Assembly: GCF_900215725.1 (NCBI RefSeq)
Contig: NZ_LT962469.1
Span: 845,365 to 909,364, forward strand
DNA from: Ezakiella peruensis
GTDB lineage: Bacteria; Bacillota; Clostridia; Tissierellales; Peptoniphilaceae
Reading direction: 5' to 3'
Length of the DNA stretch: 64,000 nt
The notes below the pieces were generated by a model. The model was given only the letters and a program-made list of their open reading frames with translations, searched no databases and was not told where the DNA came from. Positions 1 through 9,434 of the stretch are shown piece by piece; the first letter of the stretch is position 1; the number at the start of each line of letters is the position of its first letter. Position numbers and translations under genes: made by a program.

Positions 1-456
1 TATAATCTTACCACTTTCTACGCCTTCTGCTTCTTCCATCATTACTGCATAATGTAAATTTGGATCAAAGTCAGCGTCTTTGGTTTTCATAAGCTCAATG
101 CCCTGAGACTTTAAAGCCTCAATAATCTGATTGTAAATCATTTGGACCCCTTCTTTTGTGCTTGGGTCTTCAATGTGGCTAAGGGCGATTTCAAAATTAT
201 CAATAACTGGAAAAAGTGTTTCGGCCATTTTTTCAATACCTATACCGACACTTTCTAATTCAATTTTCTTTGATCTGTTCCTATAATTTGTAAAATCTGC
301 TTGTAGCCTTACCAATTGATTCTTTAATGAATCTATCTCAGCATTAAGTTTTTCTTCATCCTCAGAAGCCTCTTTTTCTAAATCGAGGTCCTCTTCTTTT
401 GTTACTTTTAATTCTTCATCTTTTAATACATCTTGTTTCAAGTCTTTATCCATCAT
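1..456 (-). CDS. grpE: GrpE nucleotide exchange factor for DnaK (partial, C-terminus beyond left edge)
   Basis: Cochaperone that releases ADP from DnaK in the cytoplasmic Hsp70 cycle. The visible 152 residues have the family layout: an acidic, charged N-terminal tail, a long helix beginning around residue 40 (LNAEIDSLKNQLVRLQADF), the NYRNRSKKE-like segment, and the start of the beta-wing domain (DPNLHYAVM). The start is the ATG at 456-454, which overlaps the hrcA stop as ATGA, so the two genes are translationally coupled. The gene belongs to the CIRCE-controlled hrcA operon; dnaK and dnaJ would be expected beyond the left edge (inference). The 3' end is not in the window. Confidence 0.95.
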   Translation of the reverse strand, partial: MMDKDLKQDVLKDEELKVTKEEDLDLEKEASEDEEKLNAEIDSLKNQLVRLQADFTNYRNRSKKIELESVGIGIEKMAETLFPVIDNFEIALSHIEDPSTKEGVQMIYNQIIEALKSQGIELMKTKDADFDPNLHYAVMMEEAEGVESGKII

Positions 457-1475
457 ACCTTACCTCTATTTTTATTTATTATTGATTTTAAATCTCTATC
501 CAGTCCTATTATTGTTGCTACAGCCTCAGAATAATTAATTCTGATTGGCGCAATAAGGCCAAAAGATGCTATCCTATCTTCATCAATACTATAATTCGAA
601 GTAATAATAGCTAAACTGGAGAGTGGATCATCTTCATCATCACTTAAGTAAACTTTGATGCCGTCCTTATCCTCGTGAGTAAGAACATCTCTAATCTCAG
701 TATCATCACTCATCAAATTTGCAACTTGACGAACCTTGTCAATGTCATCGAAATCTGGATGATTTAATAGCCTTGATATACCTGATAACTGAAGTTCATC
801 TGATCTTTTCTTTTTAATATCATTAACAATATCATTTAAAACCTTCAAGTCCTTATAAAAAGTAAAATTAAAAAGTGGAAGCAAATTGTCTACCAGATAT
901 TTAGTGGACTTATTTTTAAAATTATCTCCTAAAAATCTGTTGAATTCTTCCGTACTTATAAAATCATTTGCCTCTTCAGTTGTAATTAGCTTGGTAAAAA
1001 TTTCATCATCACTTAGCATTACAGCAAAAATATAAGAATTGCTAGATACTTCTTTTATAAATATATCTTTAACAATTCCATTTTTGTCTTTGCTAATAAA
1101 GGTTAGTGAAGCATAATCTGTTATCTCATTTAAAACCGTTCCTATTTTAGATAAGGTGTTTTTTATCTCTCTGTCGCCATCTTCCAAATAATTTCTTACA
1201 TCTGAATTAGGCAGTCTATTTTCAGAGAGCTCCTTAGCTATTAGATTTGAAACATAAAGCTTGAGCCCCTTTATGGAAGGGATTCTTCCGCTCGATTGGT
1301 GGGTTTTAGTTAAGTAACCAAGTTCCTCCAAATCACTCATAACATTTCTAATAGTAGCCGATGATAAATCTAAATCATAACTTTTAACAAGCGTTCTTGA
1401 CCCAATTGGAGTTCCGCTAAGGATAAAGCTCTCGATGATTCCATGTAAAATTGTGGCTTCTCTTGAACTTAACAT
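453..1475 (-). CDS. hrcA: Heat-inducible transcription repressor HrcA
   Basis: Represses class I heat-shock genes by binding CIRCE; its activity is set by GroEL. The protein is 340 aa, normal for the family. It has an N-terminal winged-helix DNA-binding domain (residues about 1-75, with the SSATIRNVMSDLEELGYL helix and the QSSGRIPS wing) followed by the GAF-like dimerisation domain. The C-terminal ISYSEAVATIIGLD-type segment is present. The start ATG at 1475 has a strong GGGAGGTG ribosome site 5-12 bases upstream. It is the first gene of the hrcA-grpE operon and is autoregulated through the CIRCE element at 1497-1523. Confidence 0.97.
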   Translation of the reverse strand: MLSSREATILHGIIESFILSGTPIGSRTLVKSYDLDLSSATIRNVMSDLEELGYLTKTHQSSGRIPSIKGLKLYVSNLIAKELSENRLPNSDVRNYLEDGDREIKNTLSKIGTVLNEITDYASLTFISKDKNGIVKDIFIKEVSSNSYIFAVMLSDDEIFTKLITTEEANDFISTEEFNRFLGDNFKNKSTKYLVDNLLPLFNFTFYKDLKVLNDIVNDIKKKRSDELQLSGISRLLNHPDFDDIDKVRQVANLMSDDTEIRDVLTHEDKDGIKVYLSDDEDDPLSSLAIITSNYSIDEDRIASFGLIAPIRINYSEAVATIIGLDRDLKSIINKNRGKV

Positions 1476-1496
1476 AACGCACCTCCCATCTTTTTA

Positions 1497-1523
1497 TTAG
1501 CAGTCACTCTTGGTGAGTGCTAA
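1497..1523 (-). promoter_or_regulatory. CIRCE operator
   Basis: Inverted repeat TTAGCAGTC-N9-GAGTGCTAA. The consensus is TTAGCACTC-N9-GAGTGCTAA, so the spacing is exact and only one base of the left arm differs. It lies between the hrcA promoter and the hrcA start codon, the standard place for HrcA autorepression. Confidence 0.95.
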
Positions 1524-1533
1524 CTACATTTAT

Positions 1534-1562
1534 ATTATACCACTATAAATCTTTTTTAAACA
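1534..1562 (-). promoter_or_regulatory. hrcA promoter
   Basis: Read on the minus strand: -35-like TGTTTA, 17-base spacer, -10 TATAAT at 1539-1534 with an upstream TGG (extended -10). It sits just upstream of CIRCE, so bound HrcA would cover the early transcribed region. The -35 match is weak. Confidence 0.65.
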
Positions 1563-1592
1563 CAAAATATTAAAATATTTTAAAATAAATAA

Positions 1593-1617
1593 AAAACTCT
1601 CCAAGCAAGAGAGTTTT
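1593..1617 (-). terminator. Intrinsic terminator after hemW
   Basis: Perfect 9-bp stem AAAACTCTC/GAGAGTTTT with a 7-base loop; on the minus strand it runs into a T tract. It lies about 75 bases past the hemW stop and ahead of the hrcA promoter. Confidence 0.85.
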
Positions 1618-1691
1618 GTACAGAAATTTTATTTACTTTTTAAGCATATTAATATTACAAGCCAAATTTTTTTCAATAATATTCCTCCATT

Positions 1692-2828
1692 TTATAATAA
1701 TAGATCTACTTCTACTAAGTTTGATAAATCAAAGCCCTTTTCAGTTAGCCTTACAAAATCTTTATAGTTTATAATGAGTCCATTTTCTTCGTGAACTTTT
1801 AAATTAAATATTTTATCAAAATCTTCATTGAACTTTTCTTTAAAAAAATTTTTATCTATTCCCCTTGCAGTCCTTATTGATAAAAAAGAATATTCACTCA
1901 TCATATCCTCTTTAGAAAGCTCGTACTCAATATAATAAGGTATTTTATTATTATCTATTCGCTTATAGTAATCAGAAAGTTTTACAGGATTTTTAGTTCT
2001 CATATTATTTATAAATCCACTAGCACCAAGACCAAGTCCTAAATACTCGCTTAAATTCCAATATCTTGAGTTGTGCTTGCTCTCATATCCGGCTTTTGAA
2101 AAGCTCGAAACTTCATATCTATGGTAGCCCCTTGACTCTAAATAATGGCAAAACTCATGGTATATCTTCCTATCTAATTCATCGCCTAATAATTTAATTT
2201 TCCCTTCCTTAACTTGCCTATAGAGCAAGGTTTTTTCTTCAAGTATAAGTGAATAAGCACTTATATGAGGAATGTTTAAATCTGCCAAGAGTTTTGCATC
2301 TCTTAGAGTGGACTCTACATTAGTATTAGGTAGAGACAAAATTATATCAGCAGAAATATTGTCTATGGATTCTTTTTGTAAAAATTCGACTGTATATAAA
2401 AACATTTTTAAAGTAGACTTGCGTCCAATTAAATCTAGTATTTCTTGATTAGAATTTTGAAAGCCTACACTGGTCCTGTTTACTCCTGATTCTTTTAAAT
2501 TTCTTATCCACTTGTGATCTATAGTTTCAGGATTAATTTCAATTGTAATCTCTGCTTTTGGACTTACCTTAAATTTTTTATAAATCAGATCTAATATCCT
2601 ATAAATTTGATCGCTTGTCAATAAGGATGGTGTGCCACCACCAAAATATATGGTATCAACTTCCCTATCAGCAAAATTATCTGCAGTAATATTTATTTCT
2701 CTTAATAAATATTCCGTGTATTCATCGATCTTTTCGACATTATTAGGAATAATTGTTAAAAAATCACAATAATTGCACTTGGTCTTGCAAAATGGTATGT
2801 GCATATATAATCCTAAGGTCTTCATCAT
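1692..2828 (-). CDS. hemW: HemW-like radical SAM protein (heme chaperone family)
   Basis: Radical SAM protein of the HemW branch, often misannotated as oxygen-independent coproporphyrinogen III oxidase; characterised HemW proteins carry heme rather than perform the HemN reaction. The 378-aa protein has the cluster-binding motif C14-KTK-C18-NY-C21 directly followed by DF, without the additional Cys usual in HemN, then YFGGGTPSLL and EINPETI in the SAM barrel. A HemN_C-like domain is at the end. The start ATG overlaps the stop of the upstream radical SAM gene by 4 bases, so they form a pair. Whether this organism makes or scavenges heme is not visible here. Confidence 0.88.
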   Translation of the reverse strand: MMKTLGLYMHIPFCKTKCNYCDFLTIIPNNVEKIDEYTEYLLREINITADNFADREVDTIYFGGGTPSLLTSDQIYRILDLIYKKFKVSPKAEITIEINPETIDHKWIRNLKESGVNRTSVGFQNSNQEILDLIGRKSTLKMFLYTVEFLQKESIDNISADIILSLPNTNVESTLRDAKLLADLNIPHISAYSLILEEKTLLYRQVKEGKIKLLGDELDRKIYHEFCHYLESRGYHRYEVSSFSKAGYESKHNSRYWNLSEYLGLGLGASGFINNMRTKNPVKLSDYYKRIDNNKIPYYIEYELSKEDMMSEYSFLSIRTARGIDKNFFKEKFNEDFDKIFNLKVHEENGLIINYKDFVRLTEKGFDLSNLVEVDLLL

Positions 2829-3727
2829 TCTTTACCCCAAACCTTCCATTTGTTTCTTTCATTGGCTTGCAAAATCTTATCAGAATTTTCAATATACTTA
2901 TCTATTTTTTCTATACACAAGTCCCTGTGTTCAGGAAATTTTGCCAGTAATGGTAAAGCGTTTGTCTTATGGCTAGCCTTTATAACTGTATCAATATTTA
3001 TTTTACTTAAAATATCTCTCTCCTCTTCGAGTGACTCTCTAATACTTAGTCTTTTAAATGACTGATCTTGGACAAGTTTTTTTAAGGGAGCTCTTTTAAA
3101 TATAACTGTAGTTACAAAGATTATTTCAAAAGGATTTATCTGGTTGATTAAAATAGGCGTCTTTATTCTATGATCCTCTGTGAATTCTTTGCCGCCCAAG
3201 CCTAACATAAAATAAGTGCTGTAACTTATACCTAGCCTATCAAGCTTATGGCAAGCCTCAATGGAATCCGAAACACTATGACCCTTCTTTTGAAAATTCA
3301 AGACCAAATCGCTTCCACTTTCAAGGCCCAAGCATAACCTATCCATGCCCATACCTTTTAATTTTAATAACTCTTCATCAGTTTTATTTAAAACATCATT
3401 TGCCCTTGCAAACATAGAAATATAATCCACATCAAAATTCACCTTTAAAATTTTAAAAATCTCTAGTAGGTAATCCGTCTTTATACATAGAGGATTGCCT
3501 TCAAGCAAGGTAAATTTTGTGGGCTTCCTATTAATCTTTTCTAATTCACATTTGCGTTTAAGTATATAATCTCTAATCTCTTCAATAGGAAATATTTTAA
3601 ATTTTTGTCTGTAATTTAAATCGCAATACAAACAACGCTGATATGAACAGCCCATGGTTACAGGTATCATTTCGTTGTGCATTTCACTCATTGGTGTATA
3701 CATGTAAATTGGATAAAAATCGTCCAC
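2825..3727 (-). CDS. Radical SAM protein with a CX4CX2C cluster motif
   Basis: Radical SAM enzyme of unknown substrate. The cluster motif is GCSYQRCLYCD: four residues, not the canonical three, separate the first two cysteines, as in the GCPHNRCxFC subgroup. A later segment, CLGLESGSD, fits the SAM-binding strand of the barrel. The longest open frame starts at an ATG at 3748, but that codon overlaps a TGTTATAAT extended -10 element. The GTG at 3727 follows an AGGGAG ribosome site with 9-base spacing, so I prefer GTG (300 aa). It overlaps hemW by 4 bases, so the two are probably co-expressed. I cannot assign the reaction. Confidence 0.8.
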   Translation of the reverse strand: MDDFYPIYMYTPMSEMHNEMIPVTMGCSYQRCLYCDLNYRQKFKIFPIEEIRDYILKRKCELEKINRKPTKFTLLEGNPLCIKTDYLLEIFKILKVNFDVDYISMFARANDVLNKTDEELLKLKGMGMDRLCLGLESGSDLVLNFQKKGHSVSDSIEACHKLDRLGISYSTYFMLGLGGKEFTEDHRIKTPILINQINPFEIIFVTTVIFKRAPLKKLVQDQSFKRLSIRESLEEERDILSKINIDTVIKASHKTNALPLLAKFPEHRDLCIEKIDKYIENSDKILQANERNKWKVWGKE

Positions 3728-3765
3728 AAAAATCATCTCCCTAATCATTATAACATATGTAAGAA

Positions 3766-3786
3766 AAAAGCTGCAAAAATGCAGCT
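3766..3786 (-). terminator. Intrinsic terminator after lepA
   Basis: Stem AGCTGCA/TGCAGCT with a short T-rich loop, followed on the minus strand by TTTTTT. It starts only a few bases past the lepA stop and separates lepB-lepA from the radical SAM/hemW pair. Confidence 0.85.
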
Positions 3787-3790
3787 ATAA

Positions 3791-5593
3791 TTATTTTTCC
3801 TTATATTTTAATACTTCCAAGAAAGCTTCTTGAGGTACATCGACATTGCCTACTGACCTCATGCGCTTCTTACCTTCTTTTTGTTTTTCAAGAAGCTTTT
3901 TCTTTCTAGAAATATCCCCACCATAACACTTAGCCAAAACGTCTTTTCTAAGAGCGGAGATAGTTTCACGTGCAATTATCTTAGATCCAATAGCAGCTTG
4001 AATAGGAACAGCAAATTGGTGTTTAGGAATTACATCCTTTAATCTCTCTGCAATATCACGACCTCTTGTGTATGCCTTGCTTTCGTGAACAATTAAGCTA
4101 AATGCGTCCACTAATTCACCATTAATTAAAATATCTAACTTAACTAGGTCTGATTTTTGATAGCCACATAGCTCATAATCAAGTGAAGCATAACCCTTTG
4201 TATTTGATTTTAGGGCGTCAAAGAAATCATAAATAACTTCGTTTAATGGCAATTTAAACTTTATGCTTACTCTTCTTTCATCCAAGTAATGCATGCCCAA
4301 ATATTCGCCGCGTCTATCAATGCAAATATCCATAATCTTGCCGACATAATCTTTTGGCGCCATTATCTCGGCCTCGACCATTGGCTCTTCTATATAATCA
4401 ATCTCAGAAACAGGAGGCAGATTAGTTGGGTTTTGAATTTCTAGCATTTCTCCATCTGTCTTATGAACCCTATAAATAACACTAGGTGCTGTTGCAATAA
4501 TATTTAAATCAAATTCACGATCAATTCTCTCTTGAATAATTTCCATGTGCAAGAGACCTAAGAAACCACATCTAAAACCAAAGCCAAGCGCCTTTGATGT
4601 CTCAGCTTCAAAGACTAATGAAGCGTCATTTACTTGAAGTTTTTCAAGGGCTTCTCTAACTGTATTATAATCTTGGCCTTCGGATGGATATACACCACAG
4701 TAAACCATTGGAACAACTTTTTTGTAGCCAGGAAGTGATTCAGCTGTTGGATTATCTGCATCTGTAACTGTATCACCAACTCTTGCGTCTTTAACTTCTT
4801 TAATAGCCGCTGTAAAATATCCAACCTCACCCGAACAAAGCTCATCAACTTGCTTCATGGTAGTTACATTTACCCCAACTTCTGTAACTTCATATTCTTT
4901 TCCTGTGCTCATTAGTTTAATATTCATACCTGGCTTGATCTTTCCTTCGAAAACTCTAATATAAGAAACAACGCCTAAGTATTGGTCATAATATGAGTCA
5001 AAGATTAAAGCTTTAAGTGGAGCGTCATCATTTCCATCTGGGGCTGGAACATTTTTAACAATATCTTCCAAAACATCTTTTATATTTAGACCGGTCTTGG
5101 CAGAAATTAAAGGAACGTCCTCCGCATCAATGCCAATTAAATCTTCAATTTCATGCTTAACTTCTTCAGGTCTAGCTGAAGGCAAATCCATTTTGTTTAT
5201 AACAGGTAAAATTTCCAAGTCTTGGTCAAGAGCAAGATAAACATTGCCTAGGGTTTGTGCTTCAACGCCTTGAGTAGCATCCACTACTAAAACTGCGCCT
5301 TCACAAGCTGCGAGAGATCTGGAAACTTCGTAATTAAAGTCAACATGGCCTGGTGTATCAATTAAATTTAAGGCATAAGTATTTCCATCATCAGCCTTGT
5401 AATCTAACCTTACCGCTTTTAATTTAATGGTTATACCTCTTTCACGTTCCAGATCCATGCTGTCGAGTGTCTGCTGTTTCAAATTTCTTTTTTCAACTGT
5501 ATTCGTAGACTCCAATAGTCTATCTGCAAGTGTGCTCTTGCCGTGATCGATATGTGCAATTATCGAAAAGTTTCTAATATGCTCTTTTTTCAA
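3791..5593 (-). CDS. lepA: Elongation factor 4 (LepA)
   Basis: Ribosome-associated translational GTPase (EF4). The 600-aa length is standard. The GTPase motifs are all visible: G1 AHIDHGKST near the N-terminus, switch I around RERGITIK, G3 DTPGH, G4 NKMD and G5 SAKTG. They are followed by the beta-barrel domain, two EF-G-like alpha/beta domains and the LepA-specific C-terminal domain ([21 protein letters not shown]). ATG 5593 overlaps the lepB stop by 4 bases, so lepB-lepA is translated as a coupled pair, an arrangement common in bacteria. Confidence 0.98.
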   Translation of the reverse strand: MKKEHIRNFSIIAHIDHGKSTLADRLLESTNTVEKRNLKQQTLDSMDLERERGITIKLKAVRLDYKADDGNTYALNLIDTPGHVDFNYEVSRSLAACEGAVLVVDATQGVEAQTLGNVYLALDQDLEILPVINKMDLPSARPEEVKHEIEDLIGIDAEDVPLISAKTGLNIKDVLEDIVKNVPAPDGNDDAPLKALIFDSYYDQYLGVVSYIRVFEGKIKPGMNIKLMSTGKEYEVTEVGVNVTTMKQVDELCSGEVGYFTAAIKEVKDARVGDTVTDADNPTAESLPGYKKVVPMVYCGVYPSEGQDYNTVREALEKLQVNDASLVFEAETSKALGFGFRCGFLGLLHMEIIQERIDREFDLNIIATAPSVIYRVHKTDGEMLEIQNPTNLPPVSEIDYIEEPMVEAEIMAPKDYVGKIMDICIDRRGEYLGMHYLDERRVSIKFKLPLNEVIYDFFDALKSNTKGYASLDYELCGYQKSDLVKLDILINGELVDAFSLIVHESKAYTRGRDIAERLKDVIPKHQFAVPIQAAIGSKIIARETISALRKDVLAKCYGGDISRKKKLLEKQKEGKKRMRSVGNVDVPQEAFLEVLKYKEK

Positions 5594-6186
5594 TTAAGTC
5601 CTCCAAATCTATTAAAAGGAAATACCCTCAATACACATCTTCCGTCTATTGATTTTCTATTAACAGGGCCAAAAAATCTGGAATCCTTGCTTGCATTTGG
5701 AAGTCTATTGTCTCCAAGTACAAAAACCTCATCATCCTCTAATGTGTAATCAATATTTCCTTCTGTATATAAATTATCAATATAATTTTCTTCTAAAACT
5801 TGGCCATTTAAAATAACTTGCCCATCTATAATCTTAATATTATCTCCACCTACAGCTACAATTCTTTTGACATAAAAATCATTACCTGTTAGTTCCTTGT
5901 CCTTTATAACTACAATATCTCCACGGTCGTACTCATAAAAAATTTTATCAATCTTTAATTCAACCAACCTGTCACTATTGTGCAGGGTTGGAAACATGCT
6001 CTTGCCCCTAACAACTGTAAATGTAAAAATAAATTTTGTAATTAAAAGTGCTGCTATAAATGCAAACGCAATTGACTTAACCCATTCCATCAGCTCACGC
6101 TTCCAATTAATTTTTTGATCATCTGTATTGTCTTGCTCATTTTCAGAGTTTACTTGACTATTTTCTTGTGGATTTATTTCATTCAT
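5590..6186 (-). CDS. lepB: Signal peptidase I
   Basis: Membrane-bound type I signal peptidase that removes signal peptides from secreted proteins. It is 198 aa with a charged cytoplasmic N-terminus (residues 1-34), one transmembrane segment (about 36-58), the catalytic serine S63 in RGKSMFPTL, and the general-base lysine K107 in [13 protein letters not shown]. The conserved GDNR and SKDSR boxes follow. Length and the single TM segment match the Gram-positive SipS type. It heads the lepB-lepA operon and has a good promoter at 6220-6248. Confidence 0.96.
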   Translation of the reverse strand: MNEINPQENSQVNSENEQDNTDDQKINWKRELMEWVKSIAFAFIAALLITKFIFTFTVVRGKSMFPTLHNSDRLVELKIDKIFYEYDRGDIVVIKDKELTGNDFYVKRIVAVGGDNIKIIDGQVILNGQVLEENYIDNLYTEGNIDYTLEDDEVFVLGDNRLPNASKDSRFFGPVNRKSIDGRCVLRVFPFNRFGGLN

Positions 6187-6219
6187 TTTTCTCTCCTATA
6201 TAAGTAATTATGTAGTTAT

Positions 6220-6248
6220 ATTACATCACATTTCCTGAGATTTGTCAA
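6220..6248 (-). promoter_or_regulatory. lepB-lepA promoter
   Basis: Minus strand: perfect -35 TTGACA at 6248-6243, 17-base spacer, -10 TGTAAT at 6225-6220 (5 of 6). It lies about 34 bases upstream of the lepB start codon and is divergent from the promoter at 6302-6330. Confidence 0.75.
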
Positions 6249-6301
6249 TTTTAATTTATTAAAAATAAAAAATAAAAAGTTAAATTTTCCCTCATCATTC
6301 T

Positions 6302-6330
6302 TTGATTTATGTGGGATTATGGTGTATAAT
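6302..6330 (+). promoter_or_regulatory. Promoter of the short PPDK regulator and ppdK
   Basis: -35 TTGATT (6302-6307), 17-base spacer, perfect -10 TATAAT (6325-6330). Expected transcription start is near 6337, about 17 bases before the ATG at 6354, so the transcript cannot encode more N-terminal sequence than is annotated. Confidence 0.75.
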
Positions 6331-6353
6331 GTATCATATATGAGAGGTGAGTT

Positions 6354-6797
6354 ATGGTTATAGATGTAATCAACTTTAATTTTGAACACGACGACGGCAA
6401 AATACTTGATCACTTTGAAGATTGTGATTGTATTATTTTAGGTCCTTCACGCGTGGGAAAAACACCTCTTTGTTTTTATTTGGGTTACTTTGGTATAAAA
6501 GCTTTAAACATTCCTTTGGTGCCAGAAATTAACCTAAATATTTATAAAGAGTTGCCAAGGCGTAAATGCTTTGGATTAATTCGTTCAGTAGAAAGCCTCA
6601 AGAAATTTCGTAGTACAAGAGAAAAATATTTAGGAATATCTTCAAACTACGCAACTGAATCCAGGATTTTTAAAGAGCTTGAGTATGCTAACAATATTTA
6701 TGAAAGTATTAGATGTCCTATTATCGACCTTGATAACTACTCTAATGAAGAGGCGGCAGAATTTATTAAAGACAGAATTAACTTTAAGGAGGAGTAA
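6354..6797 (+). CDS. Half-length pyruvate phosphate dikinase regulatory protein (PSRP/DUF299 C-terminal half)
   Basis: Related to the PPDK regulatory proteins, bifunctional enzymes that inactivate PPDK by ADP-dependent threonine phosphorylation and reactivate it by Pi-dependent dephosphorylation. The 147 residues align in my reading only with the second half of the usual ~270-aa protein: an EHDDGK segment, the P-loop at residues 30-37 (GPSRVGKT), NIPLVPEI, a CFGLIRSVESL segment, and the ELEYA...CPIIDLDN end. About 125-130 N-terminal residues are missing. The start at 6354 has an AGAGGTGA ribosome site and a promoter just upstream, so the short form looks genuine. The family usually has SKT in the P-loop; here it is GKT, a canonical Walker A. 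Its stop overlaps the ppdK start (TAATG), tying it to its presumed target. Confidence 0.82.
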   Translation: MVIDVINFNFEHDDGKILDHFEDCDCIILGPSRVGKTPLCFYLGYFGIKALNIPLVPEINLNIYKELPRRKCFGLIRSVESLKKFRSTREKYLGISSNYATESRIFKELEYANNIYESIRCPIIDLDNYSNEEAAEFIKDRINFKEE

Positions 6798-9415
6798 TGT
6801 CAAAATTTACTTACAGTTTTGAAGAAGGCAACGCAAGTATGCGTTCTCTATTGGGTGGTAAAGGTGCAAACCTTGCTGAAATGACCGTAATGGGTATTCC
6901 AGTTCCACCAGGATTTACTATTTCCACAGATGCATGTAAGGCATTTTATGAAAACAAAGAAATGCTACCAGCACATTTGATGGAAGAAGTTTTAAAAAGA
7001 ATTCAAGAAGTCGAATCACATACAGATAAGAAATTTGGTTCATCATCCAATCCTCTACTCTTTTCAGTAAGATCAGGCGCTGTTATTTCTATGCCTGGAA
7101 TGATGGACACAATTTTGAATCTAGGGCTTAATGATGACACAGTAAAAGCTTTATCTGAAAAAACTTCAAATGAACGCTTTGCTTATGATAGCTACAGACG
7201 TTTTATACAAATGTTTTCTGATGTTGCTATGGGTCTACCAAAATATGAATTTGATGATGCCCTTGATGATATCAAAGCCGAAGAAAATGTAAACATGGAC
7301 CAAGAGATCTCAGTTGAAGGTTTAAAGAAATTAGTAGCTAAATTTAAAGAAATTTACAAGAAACATACTAATGAAGACTTCCCTGCCGATCCATTAAAGC
7401 AACTGGAACTATCAATTATAGCTGTATTTAAATCATGGATGAATCCTCGTGCGAAAACTTATAGAAGACTCCATAAAATTGACGATAATCTCGGCACAGC
7501 TGTTAATGTTCAATCAATGGTATTTGGTAACATGGGAGAAACCAGTGGTACTGGCGTATGCTTCTCAAGAAGCCCTTCCAACGGAGAAAATAAATTGTTC
7601 GGCGAATACTTAATGAACGCCCAAGGTGAAGACGTTGTTGCTGGAATTAGAACTCCAAATGATATAGAAACTTTAAAAGAAGAAAATGAAGCTGTATATA
7701 ATAAATTCCTTGAAACAATCGAAAGCTTGGAAAAACACTATAAAGATATGCAAGACGTTGAGTTTACTATCGAAGAAGGCAAGCTCTACTTCCTTCAAAC
7801 TAGAAATGGTAAAAGAACTGGTAAGGCTGCATTAAATATTGCAGTAGATATGGTTAACGAAGGGCTTTTAACAAAAGAAGAAGCCCTATTAAAAGTTGAA
7901 CCAAACCAACTGAACCAACTTATGCACTATCAATTCGATGAAGATGATCTTAAAGACAAAGAAGTTCTTACAAAAGGTCTACCTGCCTCACCTGGAGCTG
8001 CAAGTGGAGTTGTTGTCTTCTCGCCAGAAGACGTTAAGAAAAAACACGATAAAGGTATTAAGACAATTCTAGTTCGTGAAGAAACTTCACCTGAAGACCT
8101 TGAAGGAATGGTTTTAGCTGAAGGTATTTTAACAGCTAGAGGTGGTATGACCTCACACGCAGCTGTTGTTGCAAGAGGCATGGGCAAATGCTGTGTAGCT
8201 GGCTGCTCAGAGCTCAGAGTTGATGAAAGAAGCAAAATTATCAGAGCTCACAATGGCCTCGAAATAAAAGAAGGCGAGACAATTTCAATTGACGGAACAA
8301 ACGGTATCGTTTACCTAGATGAAATCAAGAAGATTGAACCACAACTTTCCGGCAATTTCGAAACCTTTATGGAATGGGCTGATGAATATAAGGTAATGGG
8401 TGTTTACACAAATGCTGATACACCAAAAGATGCTTCAGCTGCCAGAAAATTTGGTGCTAAGGGCATCGGCTTAACAAGAACAGAACACATGTTCTTTGAT
8501 GAAAAGAGAATTATTGATGTTAGAAAGATGATTCTTGCAAAGACAACCGAAGAAAGACAAGCTTCGCTTGATAAATTATTGCCTCATCAAAAATCTGACT
8601 TCGTTGGAATCTTTGAAGCAATGAAAGGCCTACCTGTTACCATTCGTCTCTTAGATCCACCTCTACACGAATTCCTTCCTGTTAAGGAAAGCGATATAGA
8701 ACAAATTGCAGGAGATCTTGGAGTAAGTTATGAAACGCTTTGCGATAGGATTGAAGAATTAAAAGAATTAAACCCAATGCTCGGCCACAGAGGATGCAGA
8801 CTTGCTGTTTCTTATCCAGAAATTTACAAGATGCAAGTTCGTGCAATTATGGAAGCTGCAATTGAAGTTGGAGAAACAACTCCACATATTATGATTCCAC
8901 TTGTTGGTGATATTAAAGAACTAAAGTATGTAAAGGGACAAATTAAAGAAGAAATCGAAAAAGTATTTGAAGAAAAATCAGCAAAGATTGATTATGAAGT
9001 AGGTACCATGATTGAAATTCCTCGTGCCGCCCTACTCGCTGACCAAATTGCAAAAGAAGCTGACTTCTTTAGCTTTGGTACAAACGACATGACTCAAATG
9101 ACATTTGGCTTTAGCCGCGACGACTCTGGTCCATTTATTGCAGAGTACGTCGATAGAGGAATCTTTAAAGTAAGTCCTTTTGAATCTCTAGATACTGAAG
9201 GTGTTGGTAAATTAATTGAAATGGCTACAAGACTTGGCCGTGAATCAAATCCAAATCTTCATGTAGGTGTTTGTGGTGAAGCCGGCGGAGATCCAGATTC
9301 AATTAAATTCTTTGGAAAAGTTGGCTTAGATTATGTAAGCTGCTCACCATACAGAGTTCCAATCGCAAGACTTGCTGCTGCACAATCAGCAATCGAGCTT
9401 AAAAAACAAAAATAA
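6797..9415 (+). CDS. ppdK: Pyruvate, phosphate dikinase
   Basis: Interconverts pyruvate, ATP and Pi with PEP, AMP and PPi. At 872 aa it is the normal bacterial length. It has an N-terminal ATP-grasp-like nucleotide-binding domain (GGKGANLAEM, SVRSGAVISMPGMMDT), the central phosphohistidine domain with GGMTSHAAV (H454 swivelling histidine, T452 the regulatory threonine position), and the C-terminal PEP/pyruvate TIM barrel with GVCGEAGGDP (C826 catalytic). ATG 6797 overlaps the preceding regulator stop and has AAGGAGG. In amino-acid-fermenting anaerobes the enzyme can run in either direction. Confidence 0.98.
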   Translation: MSKFTYSFEEGNASMRSLLGGKGANLAEMTVMGIPVPPGFTISTDACKAFYENKEMLPAHLMEEVLKRIQEVESHTDKKFGSSSNPLLFSVRSGAVISMPGMMDTILNLGLNDDTVKALSEKTSNERFAYDSYRRFIQMFSDVAMGLPKYEFDDALDDIKAEENVNMDQEISVEGLKKLVAKFKEIYKKHTNEDFPADPLKQLELSIIAVFKSWMNPRAKTYRRLHKIDDNLGTAVNVQSMVFGNMGETSGTGVCFSRSPSNGENKLFGEYLMNAQGEDVVAGIRTPNDIETLKEENEAVYNKFLETIESLEKHYKDMQDVEFTIEEGKLYFLQTRNGKRTGKAALNIAVDMVNEGLLTKEEALLKVEPNQLNQLMHYQFDEDDLKDKEVLTKGLPASPGAASGVVVFSPEDVKKKHDKGIKTILVREETSPEDLEGMVLAEGILTARGGMTSHAAVVARGMGKCCVAGCSELRVDERSKIIRAHNGLEIKEGETISIDGTNGIVYLDEIKKIEPQLSGNFETFMEWADEYKVMGVYTNADTPKDASAARKFGAKGIGLTRTEHMFFDEKRIIDVRKMILAKTTEERQASLDKLLPHQKSDFVGIFEAMKGLPVTIRLLDPPLHEFLPVKESDIEQIAGDLGVSYETLCDRIEELKELNPMLGHRGCRLAVSYPEIYKMQVRAIMEAAIEVGETTPHIMIPLVGDIKELKYVKGQIKEEIEKVFEEKSAKIDYEVGTMIEIPRAALLADQIAKEADFFSFGTNDMTQMTFGFSRDDSGPFIAEYVDRGIFKVSPFESLDTEGVGKLIEMATRLGRESNPNLHVGVCGEAGGDPDSIKFFGKVGLDYVSCSPYRVPIARLAAAQSAIELKKQK

Positions 9416-9434
9416 AATACTTTAGGAGGATTTT

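Noticed and set aside
1692-2828. Calling this gene HemN (coproporphyrinogen III dehydrogenase)
   Set aside because: The motif is CxxxCxxCDF without the extra HemN cysteine and the length is that of HemW; no other heme synthesis gene is in the window.
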